Shown one piece after another: positions 37,239-47,769 of a DNA stretch of 64,000 nucleotides; the first letter of the stretch is position 1, and every line of letters starts with the position of its first letter. The DNA is from Vibrio neptunius (GTDB taxonomy: Bacteria; Pseudomonadota; Gammaproteobacteria; Enterobacterales; Vibrionaceae), in the NCBI GenBank assembly GCA_019339365.1, contig CP079860.1, positions 1,550,001 through 1,614,000 on the forward strand, given 5' to 3'. A model generated the notes under the pieces. That model was not told where the DNA came from. It was given only the letters and a program-made list of their open reading frames with translations, and did not search any database. The position numbers and the translations under genes are program-made.

Positions 37239-37898
37239 ATGAGTATAGAACTAAATCCTATTGAAGCCCGTGTAATTGGTTGTTTGATTGAAAAAGAAGT
37301 CACCACGCCAGATTACTATCCGTTGACCCTAAATAGCCTTACCAGCGCGTGCAATCAGAAGAGCAATCGTGAACCAGTCATGGCACTGAGTGATATTGAC
37401 GTTCAACAAGCCATTGATGGACTTATCTCACGTCGTCTAGTCAGTGATGAGAGTGGGTTTAATAGTCGCGCTAGTAAGTTTCAACATCGTTTTTGCAACA
37501 CTGAATTTGGTGATCTGAAACTGACTAAGCAAGAGAAAGGGATTGTTTGCTGTATGCTGCTTCGTGGTGCTCAAACTCCAGGTGAGTTGCGTACCCGTAC
37601 TAACCGTTTAGCAGAATTTACGGACGTGAAAGAAGTCGAAGCTGTACTGGAACGAATGGCGGATCGAGAGGAAGGGGCTTTGGTGGTAAAATTGCCACGT
37701 GAAGCAGGTAAGCGAGAATCACGTTATATGCATTTGTTCAGTGGTGACGTGGATCTAGAAGCAATGACAGCGATAAGTGCTTCTTCTGTTCAAGCAACGG
37801 TGAACGATGATCGTGTCGAGGTCCTTGAACAAGAAGTGGCGATGCTAAAATCGGAAATGGCAGAACTTCGTCAACTTGTCGAGCAACTCACAGCTTAA
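37239..37898 (+). CDS. yceH: YceH family protein (DUF480)
   Basis: The ATG at 37239 follows AAGG and gives [20 protein letters not shown], the standard N-terminus; 219 residues is the family length. Two winged-helix-like halves are visible ([22 protein letters not shown] and [16 protein letters not shown]), followed by a C-terminal coiled coil ([19 protein letters not shown]). DNA binding is suggested by the fold but not shown. Its stop overlaps the next start codon by one base. Confidence 0.9.
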   Translation: MSIELNPIEARVIGCLIEKEVTTPDYYPLTLNSLTSACNQKSNREPVMALSDIDVQQAIDGLISRRLVSDESGFNSRASKFQHRFCNTEFGDLKLTKQEKGIVCCMLLRGAQTPGELRTRTNRLAEFTDVKEVEAVLERMADREEGALVVKLPREAGKRESRYMHLFSGDVDLEAMTAISASSVQATVNDDRVEVLEQEVAMLKSEMAELRQLVEQLTA

Positions 37899-38215
37899 TG
37901 TCTCAGTTCAAACAACCTGTAACGTGTTCGGATTGGTACGTTTATCTTATTCGAACACGCTTGAATGCTCTGTATTGTGGTATCACTACGGATGTTGAGC
38001 GACGCTACTCTCAACATCAATTAGGCACTGGCGCTAAAGCGTTAAAGGGAAAGGGGCCATTAACACTGGAATGGTCAGCCAAAGTCGGTCAAAGTCGTTC
38101 ATTTGCCTCAAAAATAGAGTGTCGCGTCAAGAAACTCACGAAATCGCAAAAGGAGCAGTTGATTTCAGGCAGCTCAAATTTAACTGACTTTTTTGATATT
38201 GATCTGCTCAATTAA
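37898..38215 (+). CDS. GIY-YIG nuclease family protein (UPF0213, YhbQ-like)
   Basis: A 105-residue single-domain GIY-YIG protein. The hallmark reads [18 protein letters not shown], with the arginine in DVERRYSQH and the Lys/Glu positions further on. These proteins are inferred to cut or bind structured DNA. The TAATG junction with yceH shows translational coupling. Confidence 0.9.
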   Translation: MSQFKQPVTCSDWYVYLIRTRLNALYCGITTDVERRYSQHQLGTGAKALKGKGPLTLEWSAKVGQSRSFASKIECRVKKLTKSQKEQLISGSSNLTDFFDIDLLN

Positions 38216-38275
38216 ATTCCCATCTTTTTCTGAAATTTGTATTAACCTTGATTATGAGATGTCAAAAAGGTTGAT

Positions 38276-39421
38276 ATGGATATGAAATTATTGACAAAAA
38301 CATCATTATTGATTGTGTCTGGTCTAGCTGTCTTAACTGCGCAAGCAGCAACGGTGGTTCCCGACGGTCGTGGAAATGGCATGGGGAACACGGGAGTCAC
38401 GACTGCCGATTACGTGTTAGCGCCTTTCTACAACCCAGCTTTGGTAGCGGTATACAGAGATTCTGATAGTTTCGGTATCCTTTTTCCCGGTATTGGAGCC
38501 AGAATTCGAGATACAGATAAAACCCTTGAAACCGTTGATGATCTTCAAGATGCAATCAAACAATATGAAGCCAACTCTTCAACGCCGGGCCTTGAAGTGA
38601 AAATTAACAGTTATTTGGATCAGCTCTCAGATGATAAACCTCTGGGTGTGAACGGCGGTGTTATAGCGTCTGTTGCGTTGCCTCTGGATGCTTTTTCCAC
38701 AAATTTGTTTTTGCGTGGCTACGCTGATGTCATCGCCAAAACAGATATATCTAGCGGCGGGAATACTCAAACTCGCTATGAAAACTCCCGCGTAGACATG
38801 ATTGCTTTCGGCTACAGTGAGTTTGGAGTGGCCATTGCTAAGCGCGTGTCTATTTCAGGACAGGATGTTTCGCTTGGTATCTCACCAAAATTTCAAACCT
38901 TGCGTACCTACAAGCAAGCCCTAACCGTCGAAAACTTTGATTTGAGTGATTATGATCAAAGCGAAACCAAGGAAAACGCGTTTAATTTGGACCTTGGTGC
39001 TGTATGGTTTTATCACCAGTTTCGTGCTGGTATCGCCATAAAAGACTTGTTTTCGCGGGAATTACAGACTCTTGATATCAGTGGTGTGAGTACTTATAAG
39101 TTGGATACACAGGCCACCGTTTCAGGTGCCTATGCCTTGGATTACTTCGTTGCAACGGTTGACTGGGATCTCACTAAGCAAGAGCGCTTCAGTGACCAGA
39201 ATGATGACACTCAATTTTTACGCTTTGGGGTTGAAGGGAATGCGATGGGCTGGGCGCAACTTCGGTTGGGCTATGAGATTGATCTCGAGGACACATTGGA
39301 CAATTCCATTACCGCTGGTGTGGGCGTTAGCCCCGGTGATTTAGTGAGTTTGGATTTGGCTGGAAGCTATGCAGGTAATAACCAATATGGTGTGTCGGGC
39401 AATCTGTCTTTTACCTTTTAA
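38276..39421 (+). CDS. TraF-like outer-membrane protein (conjugal transfer protein TraF family)
   Basis: About 380 residues with a signal peptide (cleavage after LTAQA) and a C-terminal aromatic residue (NLSFTF) as in outer-membrane beta-barrels. The start of the mature protein (PDGRGNGMGNTGVTTADYVLAPFYNPAL) and the alternating beta pattern fit the chromosomal TraF-like family, which is named after a conjugation protein but occurs in non-conjugative Vibrio and relatives. No transfer genes are nearby, so the name should not be taken as function; a porin or FadL-like role is possible. The start is 38276 or the ATG two codons later. Confidence 0.75.
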   Translation: MDMKLLTKTSLLIVSGLAVLTAQAATVVPDGRGNGMGNTGVTTADYVLAPFYNPALVAVYRDSDSFGILFPGIGARIRDTDKTLETVDDLQDAIKQYEANSSTPGLEVKINSYLDQLSDDKPLGVNGGVIASVALPLDAFSTNLFLRGYADVIAKTDISSGGNTQTRYENSRVDMIAFGYSEFGVAIAKRVSISGQDVSLGISPKFQTLRTYKQALTVENFDLSDYDQSETKENAFNLDLGAVWFYHQFRAGIAIKDLFSRELQTLDISGVSTYKLDTQATVSGAYALDYFVATVDWDLTKQERFSDQNDDTQFLRFGVEGNAMGWAQLRLGYEIDLEDTLDNSITAGVGVSPGDLVSLDLAGSYAGNNQYGVSGNLSFTF

Positions 39422-39530
39422 GGGCGATTATGCCACATTGCCTTTTTTGTAAGTTAATGTTTTTAATCAGTTAATATATTGCCGTACAGTCGACCTAGTG
39501 CAGATAAAAGAGTACTCTCTAATAAATTAA

Positions 39531-40666
<1,136 letters not shown>

Positions 40667-40667
<1 letters not shown>

Positions 40668-43237
40668 TGGCATTATTATCGCAGCGAGGCAGCAAAAGCC
40701 GCCTCGCCACATTACTTACCCGTTCGATATTCCTCACCATAGGGGTCCTCTCTTTGGTGATGGTATTTCAGAACTATCAGGTAAATCGCCAAGTCGTTTC
40801 CCAAGAGGTTGCGCGTTCGAAATTGCAGACGCAAAGCCTTGTGCAACAAATCTTCAACTTTAGACTTAAAGCTCTAGAAATTCAGCAAGACAGTTATAGC
40901 CGAAACGAATCATTAGTTGACGCTTTTGTCAGGGCCAATGTGACTGGACTGGACCGATTTTTTAATGGTATTGATCAAGCTAAACCCGAACTGGCCCCAG
41001 ATTTTCGTTTTATTACCTCTGAAAAAAAGATGATATGGGACGACGCCAATTATCAGTTTTACGGTATTTCGCCAGAGCAGCTAGCGCATCTCAGTAATGA
41101 AATGACCACAGGAGGGAGCTGGCATCTGTCACAAACGCCCTCGTTGTTGGGTACTCGTTACCTGATGATACGTCGAGTACCAATCATCAATATGGTTTCT
41201 GGTGAAGTATTGGGCTATCTGCACATCGGCGTAGTACTTAACAACAATTTCGCGCTAATTAATGCGTTACAGAAAGGCGGGAATGCCGATCAAGTCCTAC
41301 TGGCTGTTGGGTCAGAAGTCATCGCCTCTAGTACGAAAGACAAGGAGTTTCGTCATATTGATTTTTTAGAGCAATCGGCTGCTGACTTGACCGCTGGTCA
41401 ATACATGGTGTCTAAAACCGATCTAACGATCAGCAATGTTACGACGTTTTTATCTATTTATACCATTCAAGATAACAAGCCAATTGTTACTTTAGTGAAC
41501 AGCCACTATATGTGGGTGGCGCTCGCAGCATTACTATTAATCGTTATAGCGATATATAGCCGTATATGGTTGGGTAAGCGGGTATCCAAAGAACTGTCTA
41601 AGCTGATGAGCTATACCGAAAACACCGTTGAATCAAGAATCACCTACACATTTCCTGGCTCGTCGATCGAAGAGTTTGACCAGATTGGACATTCATTTGA
41701 ACGCTCTTTCCAAAGGTTAAGCGAACAAGAGAAGCAATTTGCTGATTTGTTCAACTTCTCCCTTTCTCCGATTACTCTGTGGAATGTTGATGGTAAACTC
41801 CTGAGAATCAATCCATCTGCTGAGCGTAGTTTTAGAAGAGACACAGGTTCAGAACAAGATGATTACCATCTGTTAGTTGAAAAGCTTGGACCGCATATTC
41901 GAATGTGTGCCAAAGGCGCGACGTTAACGGGCATTAATATTGCGATAAGAGATAAGACCTACCGCTGGAATCTATCTCCAATATTTATTGATAAGGGAAT
42001 TAATAATGTCATGGCGCAAGGCCAGGACGTCACTAGCTTTGTAGAAGCAGAGATTCAAAGCCAAACCGCTAGAAAAGAGGCAGAGGAGTCGGCCCGGGTT
42101 AGGGCTGACTTCTTAGCTAAGATGAGCCATGAACTTAGAACGCCACTCAATGGTATTTTAGGCGTGTCTCAGTTGCTGAAAGGGAAGCTGTCTAATACCG
42201 AAGATATTGAGCATCTTGATGTGCTGTGTAATAGCGGCGAACACCTTCTTGCTGTACTGAATGATATTTTGGATTTTTCCAAAATTGAGCAGGGCAAATT
42301 CCATATCCAGTCGGCAGATTTTAGACTGATTGAGTTAATTAGTGCGGTTGAGAAGATTTATACACCTCTTTGCGATGAAAAAGGCATTGGCTTCGAAGTC
42401 GACACTAATGTGAGTAATGCAACATTTGCGCACAGTGATCAGGTACGACTTAACCAGATTCTATTCAATCTAGTTAGTAATGCGATTAAATTTACTCATG
42501 AGGGGCATGTTACCGTATCACTGTATTGTAATGAAGATGATCACAACCCTCATCTCAATATCAGTGTCTCGGATACTGGTATCGGTATTGAGCGTGAGCG
42601 AATTTCGCATATTTTTGAACCGTTTGTTCAAGCCGAAACCACCACCACTCGAGAATACGGTGGGAGTGGCCTAGGTTTAGCTATTGTTCATAGCTTAGTT
42701 GAAATGTTGAATGGCCATATTGATATCGAAAGCTCCATTGGACAGGGCACTAAGTTTAGCTTGGTCGTACCAATAGAATTGACCGAGTCAGTTGAGCAGC
42801 TCGAAGCAAATACGTTGTTGGCAGATCCTGAGACGCTGTTTGATAGAACCCTAAAGGTTTTACTTGTTGAAGATAATCATACCAATGCGTTTATCGCTAA
42901 AGCGTTCTGTGAGAAATACGGTATGGAGGTGGTTTGGGTTCAGGATGGGCACAATGCGATTAGCCATCTGAAGAAGTCAGAAAACATAGATTTAATCTTG
43001 ATGGATAATCAGCTGCCAAACCTCGGTGGGATTGAAACGACCAAAATTATCCGTGAGGACTTGCAGTTAGACATTCCAATATTCGCCTGTACGGCGGACG
43101 GAATGCAAGATACTAAACGTGCGTTTTTAAGTGTTGGTGCCGACTATGTGATCGTCAAGCCGATCAAAGAGCTCGCGTTGAATCAGGCGTTCATTCATTT
43201 CAAAGACGAATTCCTTACCAAACTAGAAGAGTGTTGA
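40667..43237 (+). CDS. luxQ: Autoinducer-2 sensor hybrid kinase/phosphatase LuxQ
   Basis: LuxQ phosphorylates LuxU at low AI-2 and dephosphorylates it when LuxP-AI-2 is bound, feeding the quorum-sensing cascade. The 856 residues show a first membrane helix (about 18-36), the periplasmic LuxP-binding region, a second helix (about 282-300), a PAS-like segment, and the dimerisation domain with His488 in SHELRTPLN. The ATPase domain has N-box NAIKFTHEG, DTGIGI and GGSGLGLAIV; the receiver domain has phospho-acceptor Asp780 in LILMDNQLPN. Its last 15 bases overlap the convergent PilZ gene. Confidence 0.96.
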
Positions 43238-43888
43238 CAACGCAGATTGCTCAAGCAGTTCTTGCTTTAGTTGGTCCGAGAGTTGAATGTTTTTATTGAA
43301 TTTGACACCAAATCGATGGCCTTTCTTTTCTTTCTGAATACCGACAATCGTATATTTCAGGTCTTCTGGGAGTAGCTCATCCAGTGGAGTGTACAACTCT
43401 AGAGTGCTGCTTTTGCTTAACTCACTCTCACCTGAAATGAAAAATGCGCACCCAGACACTGAAAAATCAACCATCGTTGCTTTGTAGCTGATGGTATTGG
43501 ATTTGACTTCAATAGGAAAGTCCATAGCGTATCGCTCGTGCTCGCGTATAGGTTTTGAAGCAAAGTGCTGAGGCAAACGAAGGAAAATCAGAGGTACGGG
43601 GGAGCTGATTTGAGAAATAACAGAGGTTTTAAAAGCAACGACATGGCCAAGTTTGGTGTTCGTTATTCCCCTTATCACGATTGATGCATTGTTTATTTTT
43701 CTCATGACAAGTGATTCAGTTACTTTCTGAGGTAAATCAATGATGAGAAATTGATTGGTTTTGCAGCCGATGTAGTGAGTGCTAAACGGGTACTGATCGG
43801 CAGGGCCAAACTCAATAGTTGCAGAGAGTCGCATTCCAGGGATAAGTAATTTAACAAGTTCAGTTGCGGTGTCTTTTACAGAGGGCAT
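43223..43888 (-). CDS. PilZ-domain cyclic-di-GMP receptor protein
   Basis: A 221-residue protein. The N-terminal half (about 1-100) is a YcgR-like beta domain, the C-terminal half a PilZ domain. The c-di-GMP signature is intact: RxxxR in REHERYAM (about 116-123) and D/N-x-S-x-x-G in VDFSVSGC. It probably corresponds to the V. cholerae PilZ gene next to luxQ. The target is unknown. Its 3' end overlaps luxQ by 15 bases on the opposite strand, physically linking c-di-GMP and quorum-sensing genes. Confidence 0.88.
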   Translation of the reverse strand: MPSVKDTATELVKLLIPGMRLSATIEFGPADQYPFSTHYIGCKTNQFLIIDLPQKVTESLVMRKINNASIVIRGITNTKLGHVVAFKTSVISQISSPVPLIFLRLPQHFASKPIREHERYAMDFPIEVKSNTISYKATMVDFSVSGCAFFISGESELSKSSTLELYTPLDELLPEDLKYTIVGIQKEKKGHRFGVKFNKNIQLSDQLKQELLEQSALSTLF

Positions 43889-43996
43889 GGTAGAAATATC
43901 TTAAGTATTATTTTAACGACATCTGTTTAAATATACTCCCTCTGTGAATAAGTGACACTTCTGAAGCTAAAAACAGGGGGCTTAGCCCCCAATTTG

Positions 43997-45529
43997 TTAT
44001 GCACATTGTTCGTGGATGCTGTAATCTGTTCCATCGAGATAGCTTTCAATAGCTTGATAACATTCTTGGTCGCACAATAGATGAAGCTTACTTCGGCGTT
44101 TTAAAACATCTTCAGCATTGGTGCCAAGCTCATGCTTTACCAGATAGTCGATTTCTTTTTGATAGATTCCTGCAGAGAACTTGATACCAAGATCTTGTTC
44201 TGTGCTTACACCTTCTAGAAGCTGTTCTACACGGCTGCCGTAAGCTCTTAGCCAGCGTAAGCGTGTTTCATTGCCTATAAATGGAACTTGCTTCGCTAAT
44301 TGAACTTCCATCTTTTCCCATGTGAAGTCTTCGCCACCAGGAAGTGGGGCGTTCTTAGTCCAAGACTCTTTCAAGTTGAAGTATGGAGAAAGGTGCTGCA
44401 TTGCGGACTCAGAGAGCTTTCTGTATGTGGTTAATTTGCCGCCAAAAATAGACAATAAAGGGGCTTCGCCTTCTTTATGATCCAACGCTAAGGTGTAATC
44501 TCGGGTGATGGCTTGCGGTGAATCAGATTCATCATCACAAAGTGGTCGGACGCCGCTAAAGTCACTAATGATATCGTCAATAGTAATTTGTTTACGAAAA
44601 TGCTGGTTAGTCACATCGATCAGGTATTGTTTTTCTTCATCGCTAATCGCGACTTTACGAGGATCGCCTTTGTATTCAACATCGGTGGTACCGATCATTG
44701 AGAACTTGCCGAGATAAGGAATCACAAACACAATGCGGTTATCTTCATTTTGCATGATATAAGCTTGTTCTTCATCATGAATTTTTGGAACGATGATGTG
44801 AGAGCCCTTAATCAAGCGAATACCGTAAGGAGAGGGTAGTTTTGTGTTTTCTGTTAGAAACTCTTTAACCCAAGGGCCAGTGGCATTAACCAACGCTTTA
44901 GCTTTTCTGAAGAAGGTCTTGCAGGTACGTTGGTCATACAGTTCAACGTGCCAGATGCCCTCGATACGCTGCGCTTTCGTTACCTGACAATAGTTGCTCA
45001 CTTCTGCACCCAGCTCTTGAGCTTGGATGATGTTAAGTATTACTAGTCGCGCATCGTCAACCCAGCAATCAGAGTATTCAAAGCCCACTTTGAGTTCAGG
45101 TAAGGTAACATTCTGGTTATCTAATTGGATTTTCTTACTACTCGGTAAAGAAGTGCGCTTTCCCAGATGGTCATAGAGGAATAAACCCGCTCTGATCATC
45201 CATGCAGGACGAAGAAATGGTCGGTGGGGCAACCTAAAACGCATGGGAAAAGCAATGTGTGGTGCTTTAGCAAGTAAGACTTCACGTTCTGCTAAAGCTT
45301 CACCCACCAAGCGGAATTCATAATGTTCTAGATACCTAAGTCCACCATGAATCAATTTTGAACTGGCTGAAGATGTCGCACCGGCAAAGTCCTTAGTTTC
45401 ATAAAGGCCAACTTTTAGGCCACGACCAGCGGCGTCTACAGCGATACCAGCACCATTGATACCACCACCGACGACGATTAAGTCTAGTAATTCTTGTTCT
45501 TTCTGTTCTTTTAAGTAACTAATGGTCAT
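43997..45529 (-). CDS. glpD: Aerobic glycerol-3-phosphate dehydrogenase
   Basis: GlpD oxidises glycerol-3-phosphate at the inner membrane and reduces ubiquinone. An upstream in-frame ATG at 45559 overlaps the operator at 45543-45560, so the ATG at 45529 with a GGAAGCGAAAAG leader is chosen; this gives 510 residues (MTISYLKEQKEQELLDL). The FAD motif is VVGGGINGAGIAVDAAGRG, followed by KLIHGGLRYLEHYEF. It is a single gene under its own operator, separate from the anaerobic glpABC. Confidence 0.94.
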   Translation of the reverse strand: MTISYLKEQKEQELLDLIVVGGGINGAGIAVDAAGRGLKVGLYETKDFAGATSSASSKLIHGGLRYLEHYEFRLVGEALAEREVLLAKAPHIAFPMRFRLPHRPFLRPAWMIRAGLFLYDHLGKRTSLPSSKKIQLDNQNVTLPELKVGFEYSDCWVDDARLVILNIIQAQELGAEVSNYCQVTKAQRIEGIWHVELYDQRTCKTFFRKAKALVNATGPWVKEFLTENTKLPSPYGIRLIKGSHIIVPKIHDEEQAYIMQNEDNRIVFVIPYLGKFSMIGTTDVEYKGDPRKVAISDEEKQYLIDVTNQHFRKQITIDDIISDFSGVRPLCDDESDSPQAITRDYTLALDHKEGEAPLLSIFGGKLTTYRKLSESAMQHLSPYFNLKESWTKNAPLPGGEDFTWEKMEVQLAKQVPFIGNETRLRWLRAYGSRVEQLLEGVSTEQDLGIKFSAGIYQKEIDYLVKHELGTNAEDVLKRRSKLHLLCDQECYQAIESYLDGTDYSIHEQCA

Positions 45530-45542
45530 CTTTTCGCTTCCT

Positions 45543-45560
45543 AATGTTCGTACGAGCATT
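45543..45560. promoter_or_regulatory. Probable GlpR operator upstream of glpD
   Basis: AATGTTCGTACGAGCATT is a nearly perfect palindrome close to the E. coli GlpR consensus half-site ATGTTCG. It lies 14 bases upstream of the chosen glpD start. Confidence 0.75.
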
Positions 45561-45694
45561 TGTTTTTCGGAATATAATCATATTGTAGTCGATGATGTTA
45601 GGTTTAACCTAAAGAAATATGATTCTAGATCATTCATGAGAAAGAATTGCGAAAGCAAAACGAAATTTTTTATGAAAAATGAAAGTGTAAAGAA

Positions 45695-45723
45695 TAAAAA
45701 AAGCCCTCGACTAGGCGAGGGCT
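45695..45723 (-). terminator. Terminator of the HMG-CoA reductase gene
   Basis: Read on the minus strand, AGCCCTCG pairs with CGAGGGCT around a 6-base loop and a T7 tract follows, about 20 bases after the stop codon. Confidence 0.9.
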
Positions 45724-45744
45724 AACGATAAGAAAGTTCGATTG

Positions 45745-47004
45745 TTATCTGGCGAGCTTTTGGTGAGCTTTAGAGAAATGTCCAGCGCAAAACGCGCCTA
45801 CGATGGAAAGTTCACCAGCGAGACAAAGCACGGCCGATACTTCTGCTAGAGCTTTAGCATTACCTGAGCCATATAACCCCATGAGCTCTAAACAGGCTTT
45901 TTGGCTAGGTAGGTGAGTGCCTCCACCCACAGTACCCACCATGAGATTTGGCAGTGTAACGCATGCATAAAGGCCACCTTGTTTATTCATCTCCATGCGT
46001 GTGATTCCTATCGCGGACTCCGCAACACAGGCAGCATCTTGACCACAAGCAATATACAAAGCGGCTAGTGCATTGGCGTAATGTGCGTTAACCCCAATAG
46101 ATCCACTTAATGCGGCTCCTGTGGTTGTCATCTGGCCAAACTTGACCATTTTTTCTGGTGTAGTGTGGAGAAATTTTTCAACCAACTCTTTTGAAAGGTT
46201 GACTTCGGCTGTGACCTTTTTGCCACGCACATGACGCAAAGTATGGGTATTCGGTTTTTTGTCTCCTGAGAGGTTGCCATCAAGGAACGCATCCTCAGGT
46301 TCAATAGGTGAATGCTTAAGTATGTAATTGAAAACTTCGTTGGTCGCGATTGTGACCATATTCTGCCCAGAGGCGTCGCCAGTATAGAACTCGAATACAA
46401 GGTAAACGTGATTGCCTTCTATATTGACGTTAATATCGTGAAGTTGTCCATGCGATGTCGTAGACTCCGCGACTTGCTTAAAATGGTCGTATTGTGTCAC
46501 CACCCAAGCGACAAACCGACCAGCATCGACGAGTTGTTGAAACTCGAACACTGGTGTTCTAGTCACACCTTCATTCAATAACATGGCACTTGCACCGCCA
46601 GCGGCTGTAATCAATTGAGCACCACGGTTGTATGAAGCAACCAAGGCGGCCTCGGTCGTGGCTAGAGGTACATGATAATCGCGTTTGGCGTGGAGGCCAT
46701 TGACGCGCAATGGGCCCGCGACACCTACAGGTAGTTTTACTGTGCCTATAAAGTGCTCAATGTTCTTGTTGTACACATCTGATTGTTGGGCTGTGACCGG
46801 ATCGAGCAATGCTTCCTTGGAGGTAAATGCGCCTAGTTTATCCCATCGCTTGACTATGTTCTTTTCAGAAATATAAGGGCTGGGCGTTAAACGTATTGCA
46901 GTGCGCTCGAAGTGGGGTTTGAGTTGTTGTTCAAGGTGATCGGATTGTGGCCCTTGGTTGAAAACAGTATCGTTGTCACGGTGAGACAAATTGAGTTTAG
47001 GCAT
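45745..47004 (-). CDS. mvaA: Hydroxymethylglutaryl-CoA reductase
   Basis: The enzyme interconverts HMG-CoA and mevalonate with NAD(P)H. Conserved segments include PVGVAGPLRVNG, ATTEAALVASYNRGA (catalytic Glu), DASGQNMVTIATN, NLSGDKKPN (catalytic Lys-like region) and VGTVGGGTHLPSQ. The length is about 419 residues from the ATG at 47004; a TTG at 47061 extends the frame but also lacks a good ribosome site. No mevalonate kinase or other mevalonate-pathway gene is in the window. It is transcribed towards glpD and has its own terminator. Confidence 0.9.
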   Translation of the reverse strand: MPKLNLSHRDNDTVFNQGPQSDHLEQQLKPHFERTAIRLTPSPYISEKNIVKRWDKLGAFTSKEALLDPVTAQQSDVYNKNIEHFIGTVKLPVGVAGPLRVNGLHAKRDYHVPLATTEAALVASYNRGAQLITAAGGASAMLLNEGVTRTPVFEFQQLVDAGRFVAWVVTQYDHFKQVAESTTSHGQLHDINVNIEGNHVYLVFEFYTGDASGQNMVTIATNEVFNYILKHSPIEPEDAFLDGNLSGDKKPNTHTLRHVRGKKVTAEVNLSKELVEKFLHTTPEKMVKFGQMTTTGAALSGSIGVNAHYANALAALYIACGQDAACVAESAIGITRMEMNKQGGLYACVTLPNLMVGTVGGGTHLPSQKACLELMGLYGSGNAKALAEVSAVLCLAGELSIVGAFCAGHFSKAHQKLAR

Positions 47005-47092
47005 GGTGAAAACAAAATGAAAATTATCAGTGGATTCTAGCGTCTCTGGGCGGGAAGACAACTGCTGTTTTACTATCGATTCAAATTTAACG

Positions 47093-47374
47093 CTATACGT
47101 GTATATCTAGCAGTGTTCCTATCATGTCCTGATCTCGTTGCAGAACATTAGTGCCTATATGGCTGTATTGTTCAGCCTGAGTCAGTTTGATTAAAGGCTC
47201 TACTGAGGGTTCTGGTTGTTTAAATTCAACCTTGTTGAACTCATAGGAGTCGTCTTTTTGAACAGGAGGAGTATGCTGGGCCTGATTGATTTCGCGTGCA
47301 GCTTCATCTGCCATGTTCGATGACTGCGTAATCAGCTGATAGCCGGCCTGTACTGAGGAAACTGACATAGACAC
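47093..47374 (-). CDS. Small hypothetical protein with flagellar rod-like terminal segments
   Basis: A 93-residue protein without signal peptide. The start MSMSVSSVQAGYQLI resembles the helical N-terminus of flagellar rod and hook proteins, and the end (PLIKLTQAEQYSHIGTNVLQ, GTLLDIHV) resembles their C-terminal helix, with a Pro-rich stretch between. This is the pattern of small flagellin/rod-like proteins often annotated only as hypothetical. No flagellar genes are nearby, so the link is a guess from sequence shape. It lies about 90 bases before the HMG-CoA reductase and on the same strand. Confidence 0.5.
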   Translation of the reverse strand: MSMSVSSVQAGYQLITQSSNMADEAAREINQAQHTPPVQKDDSYEFNKVEFKQPEPSVEPLIKLTQAEQYSHIGTNVLQRDQDMIGTLLDIHV

Positions 47375-47424
47375 CCCCTGTATAATGTAAGCTTAAGGTG
47401 TATTTGCGTTTTTGGCAAGTTGTG

Positions 47425-47586
47425 CTAAGAAAACAGACTAGCGATGAGCTTTTGCTCTTCATCTGTAATCAGAACACGGTTCGAACCTTCCAGTGTTTGT
47501 GTAATTTCGCCTCTGAGTTTATGTAACTGTTGCGGACTCAAAGTTTTTATTTGCTGTTTGAACAGTTCAAACTGTTTAGAGTTCAT
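47425..47586 (-). CDS. Hypothetical protein of 53 residues
   Basis: The ATG at 47586 follows a GGAGG site at good spacing, so this is likely real. The protein (MNSKQFELFKQQIKTLSPQQ, ending LIASLFS) is helical, polar and lacks cysteines or membrane segments. I recognise no family. A longer in-frame start at 47649 would add 21 unlikely residues. It may be co-transcribed with the small gene below it. Confidence 0.55.
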   Translation of the reverse strand: MNSKQFELFKQQIKTLSPQQLHKLRGEITQTLEGSNRVLITDEEQKLIASLFS

Positions 47587-47769
47587 AGTCTGCTGCCTCC
47601 GAATCAATCTAGACTTTTGGCTCGAAAAGCAAGAGATGCTTCCTTTCATCTTCTTACTCCCGTAAGAATCATGTCACTCTAGTTTATGGGAAAGTGGTTA
47701 AATTATGTCCGGGTAATGTCAGGGAGTGTAAAGAAAAGGTGAGGTGGGCAGCATTGCTGCCTACTTTAA

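Noticed and set aside
38276..39421. TraF-like protein as a sign of a conjugative element
   Set aside because: No other transfer, relaxase or integrase genes nearby; chromosomal TraF-like barrels are common in Vibrio.
39419..39448. Terminator after the TraF-like gene
   Set aside because: The stem is short and bulged; not strong enough to list.
45530..45559. Upstream in-frame start for GlpD
   Set aside because: The ATG lies inside the GlpR-like operator; the ATG at 45529 has a better leader and family-like N-terminus.
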